Positions 23,859 to 33,331 of a DNA stretch of 64,000 bases are shown here, one piece after another. Each line of letters starts with the position of its first letter. Position 1 is the first letter of the stretch. Location: positions 3,038,001 through 3,102,000 of the forward strand of contig CP166298.1 of the NCBI GenBank assembly GCA_041281825.1, in the 5' to 3' direction. The position numbers and the translations under genes were made by a program. This DNA comes from Paenibacillus_D tarimensis_A. Lineage in GTDB: Bacteria > Bacillota > Bacilli > Paenibacillales > Paenibacillaceae. The notes under the pieces are model-generated. The model was not told where the DNA came from. It did no database searches and worked only from the letters and a program-made list of their open reading frames with translations.

Positions 23859-25003
23859 ATGGAAAAACGAGTGGATACGACTTCAAACACAACTGAACAA
23901 CTGGCGCAGCAGGTGCAGACGCTGACCCAGCAAAACGCGCGCTGAAGGCCAAGCTCACATGGTTCGAGGAGCAGTTCCGGCTGGCTCAGCACCGGCGATT
24001 CGCCTCCTCCAGCGAACAGACGCATCCCGATCAACTGGCGCTGTTTAATGAGGCGGAAGCCGAGGCCGATCCAGCCGTACCTGAGCCTACCGTCGAGTCG
24101 GTCGTTGCCAAACGCAAGAAGAAGGTGGGAGATCGGGAAGCAAAGCTCGCCTCGTTACCGGTAGAGACGATCGAGTACCGGCTCAACGATGAAGAGCGGG
24201 CCTGCCCCTGCTGTGCGAATCAGCTGAAAGAGATGAGCACGGAAGTGCGGCGGGAGTTGAAGATCAATCCGCCGGAAGTGAAAGTGGTGGAGCATGTACG
24301 TCATGTGTACGGCTGCCGCAACTGTCAGGAGGAAGCGATCCGTACGCCGATCGTCACCGCTCCGATGCCTGCACCGGTGTTGCCGGCAGCTTGGTGTCGC
24401 CTTCTTTGCTCGCATATGTCATGAGCCAAAAGTATACGGACAGTTTGCCACTGTACCGGCAGGAGAAGCAGTTTCAACGCCTCGGCGTCGAATTGTCCCG
24501 CCAGACGATGGCGAACTGGCTCATCGCGGGCAGCGAGCAATGGCTCGCCCCCCTGGTTGGCCATATGCATGCCGAACTGTTGAAACGCGACATTGTGCAC
24601 GCCGACGAAACGACCTTGCAAGTCCGAGGGAACCCGGTCGGAAGGCGAAAGCAAAATCATACCTGTGGATGTATCGTACCGGTCGCGAAGGTCCGGACAT
24701 TATTCTGTACGATTACCGAACGGGACGAGGCGGCGAGCATCCGGAGGCATATCTGAGGGACTTCACCGGATACTTGCAGACCGACGGATACAGCGGTTAC
24801 AACAAAGTGAAGGGGATCACGCAGCTCGGCTGTTGGGCGCATGCGAGGAGGAAGTTCCACGAGGCCCTTCAAGCCGTGCCCGCGCCGCAGCGTTCGCAAA
24901 GTGCATCAGCGGAAGGGCTTCTCTTTTGCAACGCGCTCTTTGAGATCGAGCGTAAGTGGAAGGATGCTACGCCGGAAGAGCGGTCCCGTATCCGTTTAGA
25001 AAG
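23859..25003 (+). pseudogene. IS66 TnpC transposase, frameshifted and 3'-truncated
   Basis: Segments in order but in different frames: MEKRVDTTSNTTEQLAQQVQ; LTWFEEQFRLAQHRRFASSS with the zinc-binding CPCCANQL and YGCRNCQEE; LAYVMSQKYTDSLPLYRQEK; the catalytic region IVHADETTLQV; TDGYSGYNKVKGITQLGCWA and HARRKFHEAL. At least three shifts are needed, two of them single missing G residues (near 23940 and 24385). Homology ends at PEERSRIRLES, so the final catalytic-Glu region (NRSERAIKP in relatives) is missing. Confidence 0.85.
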
Positions 25004-25095
25004 CACGGGCTGCATTGAAATTTCCAGAACAGTCCCGATGATGCTTTGTTCGGTCATCGGGATTTCTTATTTGATATTGAAAGGGGATATAACAA

Positions 25096-26664
25096 ATGGA
25101 GCGAGTTTATCATGTCCATACCAAAACAACGATCGGCAAGAATAGTCGTTTCTGGCGGGCGGCAGGATCCGATGATCTATATTGGTTGACCCTGGAAAGT
25201 GCCGGGCAACAAATGTTGGATCGAATGCAACAGAAGGACTCATGTCAGTTTTTGCGCAATCATTATACCTTAAACAGCCGGGTGATCTATGGACGTCAGG
25301 TGGGCGGTGAAGTTTATACGGAGGATGAATTCGGCAACCCGCAATACGACTTCTCGAGGATAAACCAAATATACAAGGAATTTGTGAGCCGAGGACTCAA
25401 ACCGATCGTTGAGTACGATTATTTGCCCCCTGCATTGTCCTATCAACTTGATGAGCATGCAGCTAAGCGTGACGAAGGAATGTCCGCAAGCGACCTAGGC
25501 CCTAAGGATTGGGGGAAATGGGCTGACCTGCTTAAGGCATTTACGCAAAACTTAGTGGATACGTTCGGGCTGAAAGAGGTGCGGACTTGGTATTTCGAGG
25601 TGTGGAATGAGCCGGATCATTGGCCGAAGGAAGATCTGAGCACGTTTTTCAGAATTTACGATACCTTCGTGGATGCGGTAACTTCTGTAGATGACCAACT
25701 TCGCGTTGGCGGCCCAGCAACCTTTAGTACTTCTTTCTTACGTGATTTCCTTCACCATGTGGCGAAAGGGAAAAACCATATTACCGGGAAAACGGGTACT
25801 AGAATTGACTTTGTGTCTCATCATATCTATGGGTTGTCCGGGGGCTGGGTACATGAACATCCTTTAGTGCAGCCGACCGTCCAGCGTTTCGTCCAAGAAG
25901 TGTTATGGATTCAGCGGCTGTTGAAGCAGTATCCCGAGCTGGGGGACGTCGAGTTTCATCTCAATGAATGGGGCGTTTGTTCCAATTATTACCGCACAGC
26001 CGCGGAATATCCCGCGCTGGAATACAGAAATAGCGAGTTTTCCGCATTGTTTTTCGCGAAACTTGTACATCTGTTGTACGCTGTCGAGGACGCTTTCCAA
26101 TTTCCGACTTCCATGTTGTTGTACTGGGGTTTTTCATTCGAAACTTCGACGAACGAGTATTTCCGAGGGAATCGAGACCTTCTAACAGCCGGCGGGGTCC
26201 CTAAACCGATTCAAACCGCTCACGAGATGCTGTCGCTTATGGGGGATCATAGAATGAAAGTCACGGGGCCGAAGCCGGGTGGAAGCATCGGGGTCATGGC
26301 GACAAGCTCCGAGAATGACCGTATCGAACTTCTTGCCTACCATTTCAATGAACTGCAGGACGTACCGACCGGGACGGAAACGGTACGGATTCGTCTCGAT
26401 GAACTCGGCTCTGCGCAACGAGTGAAAGCTACGATGTACCGTCTAGACCGAGATCACCATAACACGTACCGCGCGTGGGAAAGACTGGGCAAGCCAAAGC
26501 ATGTATCTGGTGAAACGAATGAAACAGTAGCTCTTCTTAAAGCGGAAGGCGAATTAACGGCAGATTCCGTTATTGAGATTGCAATCGATGGGTGGGCTGC
26601 GGAATTGCCGCTTACTTTACCCGCGCACAGTCTCTGCTTCGTTGTTGTTGAGATACTGTACTAG
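25096..26664 (+). CDS. GH39-type glycosidase (beta-xylosidase-like)
   Basis: A 522-aa glycoside hydrolase of family 39 type. The (beta/alpha)8 core shows the acid/base glutamate in WYFEVWNEPDHW (about residue 174) and the nucleophile glutamate in VEFHLNEWGVCSNYY (about 292), with FVSHHIYG between them. A C-terminal beta domain (about 400-520) follows. GH39 enzymes remove xylose, or in some cases iduronic acid, from oligosaccharide ends. No signal peptide, so it acts in the cytoplasm on imported sugars. AAAGGGGATAT precedes the ATG. A sugar-permease remnant lies downstream, suggesting loss of a former uptake operon after IS66 rearrangement. Confidence 0.85.
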   Translation: MERVYHVHTKTTIGKNSRFWRAAGSDDLYWLTLESAGQQMLDRMQQKDSCQFLRNHYTLNSRVIYGRQVGGEVYTEDEFGNPQYDFSRINQIYKEFVSRGLKPIVEYDYLPPALSYQLDEHAAKRDEGMSASDLGPKDWGKWADLLKAFTQNLVDTFGLKEVRTWYFEVWNEPDHWPKEDLSTFFRIYDTFVDAVTSVDDQLRVGGPATFSTSFLRDFLHHVAKGKNHITGKTGTRIDFVSHHIYGLSGGWVHEHPLVQPTVQRFVQEVLWIQRLLKQYPELGDVEFHLNEWGVCSNYYRTAAEYPALEYRNSEFSALFFAKLVHLLYAVEDAFQFPTSMLLYWGFSFETSTNEYFRGNRDLLTAGGVPKPIQTAHEMLSLMGDHRMKVTGPKPGGSIGVMATSSENDRIELLAYHFNELQDVPTGTETVRIRLDELGSAQRVKATMYRLDRDHHNTYRAWERLGKPKHVSGETNETVALLKAEGELTADSVIEIAIDGWAAELPLTLPAHSLCFVVVEILY

Positions 26665-27095
26665 CGGGGATTATTCACCCGGCTTCCATCAGTGGACAGA
26701 TCTACCGGGCGATGTAATGTATGTCGGAGGAAGTTGAAGGTTCCGAATGAGGTTACCGAAAGACGCAGAAGGAGATGGAGTGGAGATGTGTTCAAGCCGT
26801 AAGCTATTACACGCGAAACTGCGATCATCAAGCGAGTCGAATCCACATCGGTGATTCGCCATGTGTGGAACATGATTCTTTGGGACCATGAAACCATTAT
26901 CGGATCTCTGTCCCCCTGAGGCTTCGGGAAGTTTTCGCTACCGACTTCCGATCACCGATAAACTCCCATCGCAACAGGGACAAGGGACGACTCCGCACAC
27001 CTAACGAAAACGCCTAAGCACTTCTCAACCAGATTGTACTTTGAAACAGTTGTTAAGGAGGTGTCTCCAGTGAACTTGCTACCAACAGGTTCGTT
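26665..27095. other. Gene-free stretch after the GH39 gene
   Basis: About 430 bp without a supported gene, terminator or known RNA. A ribosome-site-like AAGGAGGTG at 27056-27064 and GTGAAC at 27070 precede the permease remnant and probably belong to its original 5' end. Confidence 0.35.
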
Positions 27096-27475
27096 ATGTT
27101 TTATTTCCTAATTGGGTTTATGGTCCCGATCCAGACAGCGCTTGTCCCCTTGTTTTTAGTGATGCAGCGCATGGGTCTGGTCAAAACAATCTATGGCATG
27201 GTTTTTATTTATTGCGTCAACTGTATATTTGCGTTCTTCCTCTACCACGGATTTATCAAATCGGTTCCTGCCGAGCTGGAAGAAGCAGCCTGGATGGATG
27301 GATGTACACCTTGGAAAACGTTTGGAGGATCGTGTTTCCGCTAGCCGATCACCAATTATCATTTTTGAAATCATATGGATCTGGAACGACTTTACGCTCC
27401 CAAACGGTAAGCGTCAAATCCTGCACATATGGAAATCAATCGGAGCCTATGAGAATATGAGCATATCGCGCTCAT
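27096..27475 (+). pseudogene. Carbohydrate ABC transporter permease remnant (MalG-like)
   Basis: FLIGFMVPIQTALVPLFLVM, MVFIYCVNCIFAFFLYHGFI and the cytoplasmic EAA-loop VPAELEEAAWMDGCTPWKTF are typical of MalG-type inner-membrane permeases. The frame then breaks; SPIIIFEIIWIWNDFTLP and KRQILHIWKSIGAYENM appear in other frames before homology ends. It is therefore a truncated, frameshifted gene for sugar uptake. It may have supplied the substrate of the GH39 enzyme upstream. Confidence 0.75.
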
Positions 27476-27493
27476 GACATGGGCAGTTGGAAG

Positions 27494-27992
27494 GTAACGC
27501 CAAATAGCCTCCGATATCGGAGGCTATTTGGCTGTGGTCAGGCTTTCGTGAATACGCGACACGTTAGCGGAAGGGTCGGCGACCAAGGCGCAAGTTTGTC
27601 AAGCGCTTCGGGATCCGACGGGTTCGGAAGTTGCGGCATTCGTTCAAAGAGATGCTGCAAATACAGCTGCGGATTCAGCTTATGAGCTCTTGCCGTCTCT
27701 ACGACACTGTAGATGATGGCACTCGCTTTCGCCCCGTGCGGCGTATTGCTGAACAGGAAGTTTTTCCGTCCTATCACCACCGGCTTGATTGCGCGTTCGC
27801 TGCGATTGTTGTCGATTTCCAGTCGGCCGTCCTGCAAGAAGACGTTTAGCTTCGCCCACTGGTTCAGACAGTACGTAATCGCTGTGCCTAGTAACCCCTT
27901 AGGCAGCGCACGCAATCGCTGCGCTTCTAGCCAAACCAGGAAATGATTCAAGATCGGCTTGCTTTCCGCCAGACGCGCTTCATAACGCTCTA
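27494..27992 (-). mobile_element. IS66 3' fragment (TnpC C-terminus), reverse orientation
   Basis: On the minus strand the last 150 residues of an IS66 TnpC can be read (27538-27992), including FLQDGRLEIDNNRSERAIKP with the catalytic glutamate, IGRKNFLFSNTPHGAKASA and the usual C-terminus. It is followed by a perfect palindrome AAATAGCCTCCGATATCGG...TATTT (27502-27529) and a terminal-repeat-like GTAACGCCAAAT. The N-terminal three quarters are missing. It overlaps by about ten residues with the end of the fragment at 25003, and differs in composition, so it comes from a second copy. Confidence 0.8.
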
Positions 27993-28523
27993 GCAAAAAA
28001 CGAGCTTAAGGAGATCCAACTTACCGAAAAACCTCAAAAGGATGAGACATATGCGCCGGAAATCCGTACTCAAACAAATGAACTGGAATGGCTTCAAGCA
28101 TCATACGACAAGAGGAAAAACCGTTCGTTCGAACTTGGCGTAAAGGCGATTGATGCACTAATTAAAGAGGGTAAACATATGTCGTACCGGAAAGTTTCGG
28201 ATAAATCGAAAGAAATTGATCCTGACGGAATAGGCATTCATCAAAATACTATCCGGAAGAACCAAGAGCTTCACAAACATTTTCTTAAGCACAGTACTAC
28301 AAAGGTGTATGGGCCTCGAAAAACGACACGGAAGCCGTTAGAGGATGATTTAGATGCATTCAAGCACATAAAGCAGGATCGTAATGTTGATCGAGTTAGA
28401 CAGCGCTACATGCAGCTTACTAAGCCAGAATTGGTTGATTTACTGATTCGGATGGAACAGTACATTTCATATCAGAATCAGCATTGGTTGAAAAGCGAAT
28501 TTGCGAAGTTTAATAGTGATTGA
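27993..28523 (+). CDS. Tn554-type accessory transposition protein (TnpC/DUF6262-like), 5'-truncated
   Basis: A frame is open from the IS66 junction at about 27993 to 28523. It reads ELGVKAIDALIKEGKHMSYR, KVSDKSKEIDPDGIGIHQNT and IRKNQELHKHF, then a basic and helical tail. The helix-turn-helix-like middle with I-D-P-D-G-I-G-I-H is what I recall of the TnpC/DUF6262 proteins that accompany the tyrosine recombinases TnpA and TnpB of Tn554-type transposons. ATG 28179 lies inside the conserved region, so the true start was lost to IS66. No recombinase gene remains nearby. A repeat A fragment follows immediately. Confidence 0.55.
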   Translation, partial: AKNELKEIQLTEKPQKDETYAPEIRTQTNELEWLQASYDKRKNRSFELGVKAIDALIKEGKHMSYRKVSDKSKEIDPDGIGIHQNTIRKNQELHKHFLKHSTTKVYGPRKTTRKPLEDDLDAFKHIKQDRNVDRVRQRYMQLTKPELVDLLIRMEQYISYQNQHWLKSEFAKFNSD

Positions 28524-28560
28524 AGCTATAGAGCAACTGATAGGCTGCCGCGGCAACAAA
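28523..28560 (+). repeat. Repeat A fragment (copy 16)
   Basis: AGCTATAGAGCAACTGATAG followed by GGCTGCCGCGGCAAC resembles the inner half of repeat A. It is the only trace of this family right of 23 kb and sits directly after the Tn554-type gene. Confidence 0.4.
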
Positions 28561-28763
28561 TTTAGAAAACCTAATTGACATTCAATTAAAATAGACGTAA
28601 TTTTAGAGTGTAGGAGATATTTGGAAGGAGCAATTCTTAATGCCAGCTAACCTGTAATGGTCGATTTTACTGAGTAGTGCAGAAAAAATCCTATTTTTGA
28701 CCAAGGGATTCGTCTGCCTATTTTGACCATTACGGGAACGCAAGGTTATCATTATCTTGAGCC

Positions 28764-28801
28764 GAAGCGGAGCCCTTAGTAGGGTTTTTCCGCTTTTTTT
28801 G
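28764..28801 (+). terminator. Rho-independent terminator
   Basis: AAGCGGAGCCC, loop TTAGTA, GGGTTTTTCCGCTT, then T8. Upstream, TAATGGTC (28656) and GACCATTA (28727) form a wider inverted repeat. It insulates the ABC exporter genes that follow. Confidence 0.75.
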
Positions 28802-28880
28802 TTTTTTACAAATCTGTCTCCGATGGCAACCATACACTTGCGTTCCTTCTAAAAAATCAGAATTTTTAGGAGGAGTCAAC

Positions 28881-29875
28881 ATGCGATCAACGGTAATTGA
28901 GGTAAACAATCTAACAAAAGCATTCACATTTACAAAAAAGGAACCCAGGCTTAAAGGAGCATTTAAAGGTCTATTCTCCAGACAGACGGAAGAAAAAACT
29001 GCGGTAAGCCAGATTTCGTTCCATGTCAATGAAGGAGAAATCATCGGATTCCTTGGTCCGAATGGCGCAGGCAAGACAACAACATTGAAGATGTTATCTG
29101 GTATTTTATATCCTTCCGCTGGCGAGGCTAGCGTATTGGGATATGTGCCATGGAAAAGGGAAACTGCGCTAAAGAAACAAATTTCTTTTATTATGGGCCA
29201 GAAAAATCAGTTGTGGTGGGATCTTCCCGCGAGTGAATCTTTTTTGCTGATCAAATACTTGTATGATATCGATACGAAGGATATAAAAAAAATCTGACGG
29301 AGTTAGTTGAGTTAATGAATGTTCAGGATTGCATGCATATGCAGGTGAGACGGCTCTCATTTGGACAAAGAATGAAAATGGAGCTGATCGCTGCCCTTTT
29401 GCACAAACCACGGATCGTATTCCTGGATGAACCTACAATCGGTTTGGATATTATCTCGCAGAAAAACATAAGGAACTTTCTCAAAGAGTATAATCGCGAA
29501 AATAAAACGACGATCATGCTCACAAGTCACTACTTGGAGGATATACAGGATCTGTGCAAAAGAAGCGTCATTATTAACGGGGGAACCGTGGTTTATGACG
29601 GTGAACTAAATCAGGTTAATGACATCTTTAATAAAAAGGTTATTAAGCTACAGTTCTCTGATCAGATTGACCTAAACCACCTCAACTGTTTTGGGAAAGT
29701 CACGTCCCTTAAAGAATCAACCGCAACTCTTGAAATCGACAGGCATGAAGTCAAACAGGCACTTGCAGCATTGATGTCGGAATTCCCGGTGGAAGATGTC
29801 GATATTCATGATATTCCAATCGAAGAAGCCATCACTTGGCTGTACGAGAGGAAAGGGGTGAATCAACTCCGATGA
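28881..29875 (+). pseudogene. ABC transporter ATP-binding protein with one homopolymer frameshift
   Basis: Restored, this is a ~331-aa ATPase of the ABC-2/NatA-DrrA class: Walker A GPNGAGKTT (about residues 58-66), Q-loop around IMGQKNQLWWD, signature-like LSFGQRMKMELI, Walker B VFLDEPTIGLD and switch histidine TSHYLED. The frame stops at 29295-29297 after an A8 run; nine A residues would give KKNLTELVEL and restore everything. AGGAGGAGTCAAC precedes the ATG, and the stop overlaps the permease start (ATGA). The intact downstream permeases suggest either very recent inactivation or a sequencing error. Confidence 0.85.
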
Positions 29876-30666
29876 AAAAATATGTTTACGTATTTAAGTT
29901 AAGCTTATTAAGCTCGCTGGAGTACAAAGTCGACTTTTTCTTTAGTATCCTCGGTGCGTTTCTACCGATTGTCATTCAATATTTTATGTGGAGGTCCATT
30001 TTCGAAGCGAGTGGAGATGCTATTGTTTTTGGATATACATTCCAGCAGATGTTAATGTATACGGTCTTCTCAGCGATGATATCTAAAATTATTTCTTCCG
30101 GCATTCAATTCGAAATCTCCAATGATATTAAACACGGCCAATTAAGCAGCTTCTTATACAGACCAGCTTCATATACCCTGTATAAGATATCGTCATACCT
30201 GGGAGGGAAAGCCGTATATTTGACCATTTCATTTCTGATCATTTATACGGTGCTTATAGCCTTTAACATCGATATTGCGACAAGTGGGCTTAGATTCCCA
30301 GTTTTCGTGCTTGCACTGGTGTTTGCCTTTGTTCTCAATTTTCTGATCTACCATATCATTAGTAGTCTGGCATTCTGGCTGGATGAGATCTGGTATTTCT
30401 ATTTCGCCATGGGGTTTTTGATTACATTATTAAGCGGCGGAATCTTTCCTTTGGATATTTTCGGAAAGACCGTATCATCTCTGGCTAGCTTTTTACCATT
30501 TACGTATACCATCTTCTTTCCAGTCAACATCATAAATGGACGGTACGAAATGAACGAGATTTTGACAGGGCTCGGTCTACAATTAACTTGGATCGTGATC
30601 ATGTCCGTGGTATCCAGAATTTGCTGGGGACTGGGCAACAAAAAATACAGTGCTGTAGGAGGATAG
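29872..30666 (+). CDS. ABC-2 type permease (DUF990-like)
   Basis: A 264-aa integral membrane protein with six predicted helices (beginning LSLLSSLEYKVDFFFSILGA; others near residues 55-75, 105-130, 140-165, 175-200 and 235-255). The conserved NDIKHGQLSSFLYRPASYTL segment (about 84-103) and FYFAMGFLITLLSGGIFPLD match the DUF990/ABC-2 family that pairs with NatA-like ATPases. It starts by ATGA overlap with the ATPase stop, so translation is coupled. The transported compound is unknown; such exporters often move antibiotics, lipids or peptides. Confidence 0.85.
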   Translation: MKKYVYVFKLSLLSSLEYKVDFFFSILGAFLPIVIQYFMWRSIFEASGDAIVFGYTFQQMLMYTVFSAMISKIISSGIQFEISNDIKHGQLSSFLYRPASYTLYKISSYLGGKAVYLTISFLIIYTVLIAFNIDIATSGLRFPVFVLALVFAFVLNFLIYHIISSLAFWLDEIWYFYFAMGFLITLLSGGIFPLDIFGKTVSSLASFLPFTYTIFFPVNIINGRYEMNEILTGLGLQLTWIVIMSVVSRICWGLGNKKYSAVGG

Positions 30667-30671
30667 GCAAC

Positions 30672-31481
30672 ATGCATACGTTTATAAAGGGCGCGAGACG
30701 ATATGGAACCATTTATTCAATCATTGTAAAAAACTGCATCTTGAACGAGTTGGAATATCGGATTAATTTCTTCATGCAAATCTTTGCATCATTGGCATCG
30801 CTTCTAACCCATTTTGTCTATGTAATTGTAGTGTATCGGTCAGGTGTGGATATCGCTGGATTAACCCCGGATCATATTTTGTTGTTTATGGGAACTTATT
30901 TTATTATGACAGCGATCTATGCTTTCTTTTTCGTAAACAACTTTTTCGCTTTCCAGGGGCACGTCAAACATGGAACGATGGATATGTACTTGATCAAACC
31001 GGTTTCTCTTCAATTTATTCTTTCCTTACGATTAATCAATGTGATGGGTATCCCTGATTTCATTGTGGGCGTGGGTCTGGTTTGCGTGGCTTGGCAGCGA
31101 TTGGGGCTTGAGACAAGCGCCATGCAATTGTTAGGGTACGCGGGCTATATCTTCGGCGGGGGAGTTATGGCATACGCATTGTTAATGCTTCCACAGGTTT
31201 TGGCTTTCTGGTTTACAAGTACATCTAGTCTGTATAACCTTGGGGCGCAGCTATGGGAAGCGAATACGATGCCTATGGCTATCTATAATCAGACGATTCG
31301 AGCGATAGGCACATTTGTTTTCCCTATATTTGTTGTATCGAATTTCGCCCCTCTCTATGTGTTAGACAAGTTAACTTTAACCGGTCTAGTGTGGGGAATA
31401 TGTGCGCCATTTCTATTCTTTGCTTTGGTCCGAATTTTGTTCTTACAAGGGCTTAAGCGTTACACGAGTGCAAGTAATTAA
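30672..31481 (+). CDS. ABC-2 type permease (DUF990-like), second subunit
   Basis: A 269-aa membrane protein of the same family as its neighbour, with NELEYRINFFMQIFASLASL near the start, VKHGTMDMYLIKPVSLQFIL (about 98-117) corresponding to the KHGQL...RP element, and six predicted helices. Two such permeases plus one ATPase make the usual heteromeric ABC-2 exporter. It starts 5 bp after the previous stop, with TAGGAGGATAGG as ribosome site inside the upstream gene. A hairpin follows at 31508. Confidence 0.85.
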   Translation: MHTFIKGARRYGTIYSIIVKNCILNELEYRINFFMQIFASLASLLTHFVYVIVVYRSGVDIAGLTPDHILLFMGTYFIMTAIYAFFFVNNFFAFQGHVKHGTMDMYLIKPVSLQFILSLRLINVMGIPDFIVGVGLVCVAWQRLGLETSAMQLLGYAGYIFGGGVMAYALLMLPQVLAFWFTSTSSLYNLGAQLWEANTMPMAIYNQTIRAIGTFVFPIFVVSNFAPLYVLDKLTLTGLVWGICAPFLFFALVRILFLQGLKRYTSASN

Positions 31482-31507
31482 AGGCCGAGAGTAAACGCGA
31501 GACAGAA

Positions 31508-31556
31508 CTGTCGATATCAAGCCACCCGTTGAACGGGTGGTACTGTGTCGACAGTT
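31508..31556 (+). terminator. Nested hairpin after the exporter operon
   Basis: Outer arms CTGTCGA/TCGACAG enclose CCACCCGTT-GAA-CGGGTGG. The stem is strong but lacks a U tract, so it could act as a transcript-end or be a mobile-element remnant. Confidence 0.5.
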
Positions 31557-31720
31557 TAGTGGAACGAATTCCTGTATCAGAGGTATTGCTTCCATGCTAA
31601 TACGGATAATGGTAAAGTATTTTTAAAAATGTTTTACTTTAGACTAATTCAACAACCATGGTTATGATTACATTCGAAGTCTATCACACCAACCAACAGA
31701 AAAAGAGGAGAAAAAGAAAA

Positions 31721-33196
31721 ATGAATACATCTCTCCATTTGGAAGTAAGTAAAAAGTTAAATACTTTCTTGAATGCTTTAGCAGATCAAGGATATTTCAA
31801 CGGAGCCGTACTGGTTGCCCAGGAAAACCAGATATTGTTGAGTAATGGTTTCGGTATGGCCAATTTTGAGCATGAAGTACAAAACACTTCAACAACGAAG
31901 TTTCGTATCGGTTCAATAACCAAGAGTTTCACTGCAATAGCTGTTATCCAGTTACGGGATCAAGGCTTGCTTAGTGTTAATGATCCAATCAGTGTGTACT
32001 TACCGAACTATCCGAATGGAAATATCATAACCATACATCATTTACTAACCAACTCATCAGGAATCCCAGATTATCCGACTTTTCCTCACTATTGGGAGAA
32101 GACCATGAAGCTTTATTCAACAATCGAGCAAACAATTGAATCGTTTAAGGATAAACCGCTGCAATTCGTCCCAGGAGAAGGCTATAGTTACACAAGTTCT
32201 CCCTTCATTTTGTTAACTTACATTATCGAGAAGGTCTCGGGGATGTCGTATCAAGAATATGTAACTAAGCATATCTGCAAACCTTTGAATATGAGAAATA
32301 CGGGGGTTGAAGACGGCAGAACACTCCTAAAAAATTTTGCTTCTGGTTACTCAGTATGTAAGGGAATCATCCCAACCGAATATGTAGATATGTCAATACA
32401 TGTAGGAGCAGGAGGGATGTATTCCACAATCGAGGATCTTTATCTCTGGGATCAAGCTTTATCTAAGGATGGTTTGTTGAGTAAATACCATCGAGAGCAA
32501 TTATTTGGGAGGGACACCTCACCATGTGGTAGTTACGGCTGGGTAGTAACAGAACAATTCATCAACAATAAGTCAAGAAAACGCGTGTGGCATAACGGAA
32601 CAATGAATGGTTTTTATGTGGAGTTTAATCGCTATGTAGACGAAAATATCACAATTATTGTATTGAGCAATGTGAACCTTACCCCAGTTGACATAATATG
32701 TCAACGTTTGGCGAAAATAGTGATGGGTGAGGAAATCCCTTTACACAATCCCGTATCTCCTATAAAGATACCTCGAGATGAATTAAGAAAATATGCGGGA
32801 ATATATAACTATGGTGAAGAGACAACCAGCAAAGACTCCATAAGAGCAGGGCAGTTAAGAGAAGCCTTGGATAAACTAACAAATATCGATAAACCTAAAT
32901 TCGCCGTCGGATTGTTTTACGATATATTTTATCAGTACGGTATCGACCCTGCAAAAACCGTCGTAGTAACCTTTGAAGATGATAAGATCTATTTGTTTAT
33001 GCAAAAAAATAAGGGTGCATGGTTTAAGTACGAGATCGTGCCGATCTCCAAACAAGATAATTCCCTTACATGTATTACGTTACACGTTGAAGAACGGATA
33101 GAGTTCCGTATTGAACCAAATGGAGGACTAAGGTTATCACATATAGATCCAAATGGCCATCGAACTGATGCGTTTAACTTAATTTCTATAATCTAG
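31721..33196 (+). CDS. Serine hydrolase, class C beta-lactamase/penicillin-binding-like
   Basis: A 491-aa protein whose first 350 residues form a beta-lactamase-fold serine hydrolase. The nucleophile motif SxxK is SITK (about residue 71), the YxN-like motif is YSYTSS (about 158) and the third motif is WHNGTMNG (about 291). A C-terminal domain of about 130 residues follows (RKYAGIYNYGEE onward), as in Pab87-type and other S12 proteins. It has no signal peptide and therefore probably acts in the cytoplasm on peptides or esters rather than on cell-wall beta-lactams. AAAGAGGAGAAAAAG precedes ATG 31721; the open frame extends upstream to 31658 without a ribosome site. Confidence 0.85.
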   Translation: MNTSLHLEVSKKLNTFLNALADQGYFNGAVLVAQENQILLSNGFGMANFEHEVQNTSTTKFRIGSITKSFTAIAVIQLRDQGLLSVNDPISVYLPNYPNGNIITIHHLLTNSSGIPDYPTFPHYWEKTMKLYSTIEQTIESFKDKPLQFVPGEGYSYTSSPFILLTYIIEKVSGMSYQEYVTKHICKPLNMRNTGVEDGRTLLKNFASGYSVCKGIIPTEYVDMSIHVGAGGMYSTIEDLYLWDQALSKDGLLSKYHREQLFGRDTSPCGSYGWVVTEQFINNKSRKRVWHNGTMNGFYVEFNRYVDENITIIVLSNVNLTPVDIICQRLAKIVMGEEIPLHNPVSPIKIPRDELRKYAGIYNYGEETTSKDSIRAGQLREALDKLTNIDKPKFAVGLFYDIFYQYGIDPAKTVVVTFEDDKIYLFMQKNKGAWFKYEIVPISKQDNSLTCITLHVEERIEFRIEPNGGLRLSHIDPNGHRTDAFNLISII

Positions 33197-33226
33197 TACG
33201 TTTCGTTGTAAGCAATATAGCCACCT

Positions 33227-33252
33227 AGAACCGCGATTTACGCGGTTCTTTA
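33227..33252 (+). terminator. Rho-independent terminator
   Basis: AGAACCGCG, loop ATTTA, CGCGGTTCT, then TTAT. It ends the serine hydrolase transcript. Confidence 0.7.
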
Positions 33253-33331
33253 TCATTTCAGTGTCTGTAACAGAACAGAGCAGGGAACCTATTAGAAGAG
33301 ATTACAAACCTTATATAATGTGTAACACCAA

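Larger units (their letters stand above)
23024..25003 (+). mobile_element. IS66-family element, 3' truncated
   Basis: A terminal-repeat-like GTAAGCGTCAAATACTCCCC at 23024 precedes the typical IS66 order tnpA, tnpB, tnpC. TnpC homology stops near 25003 and no right terminal repeat follows. Both tnpA and tnpC carry frameshifts. Coding sequence is clearly more G+C-rich than the neighbouring array. Confidence 0.8.

Noticed and set aside
26665..27095. Group II intron or structured RNA after the GH39 gene
   Set aside because: No reverse transcriptase, no domain V-like hairpin and no recognised boundaries could be found.
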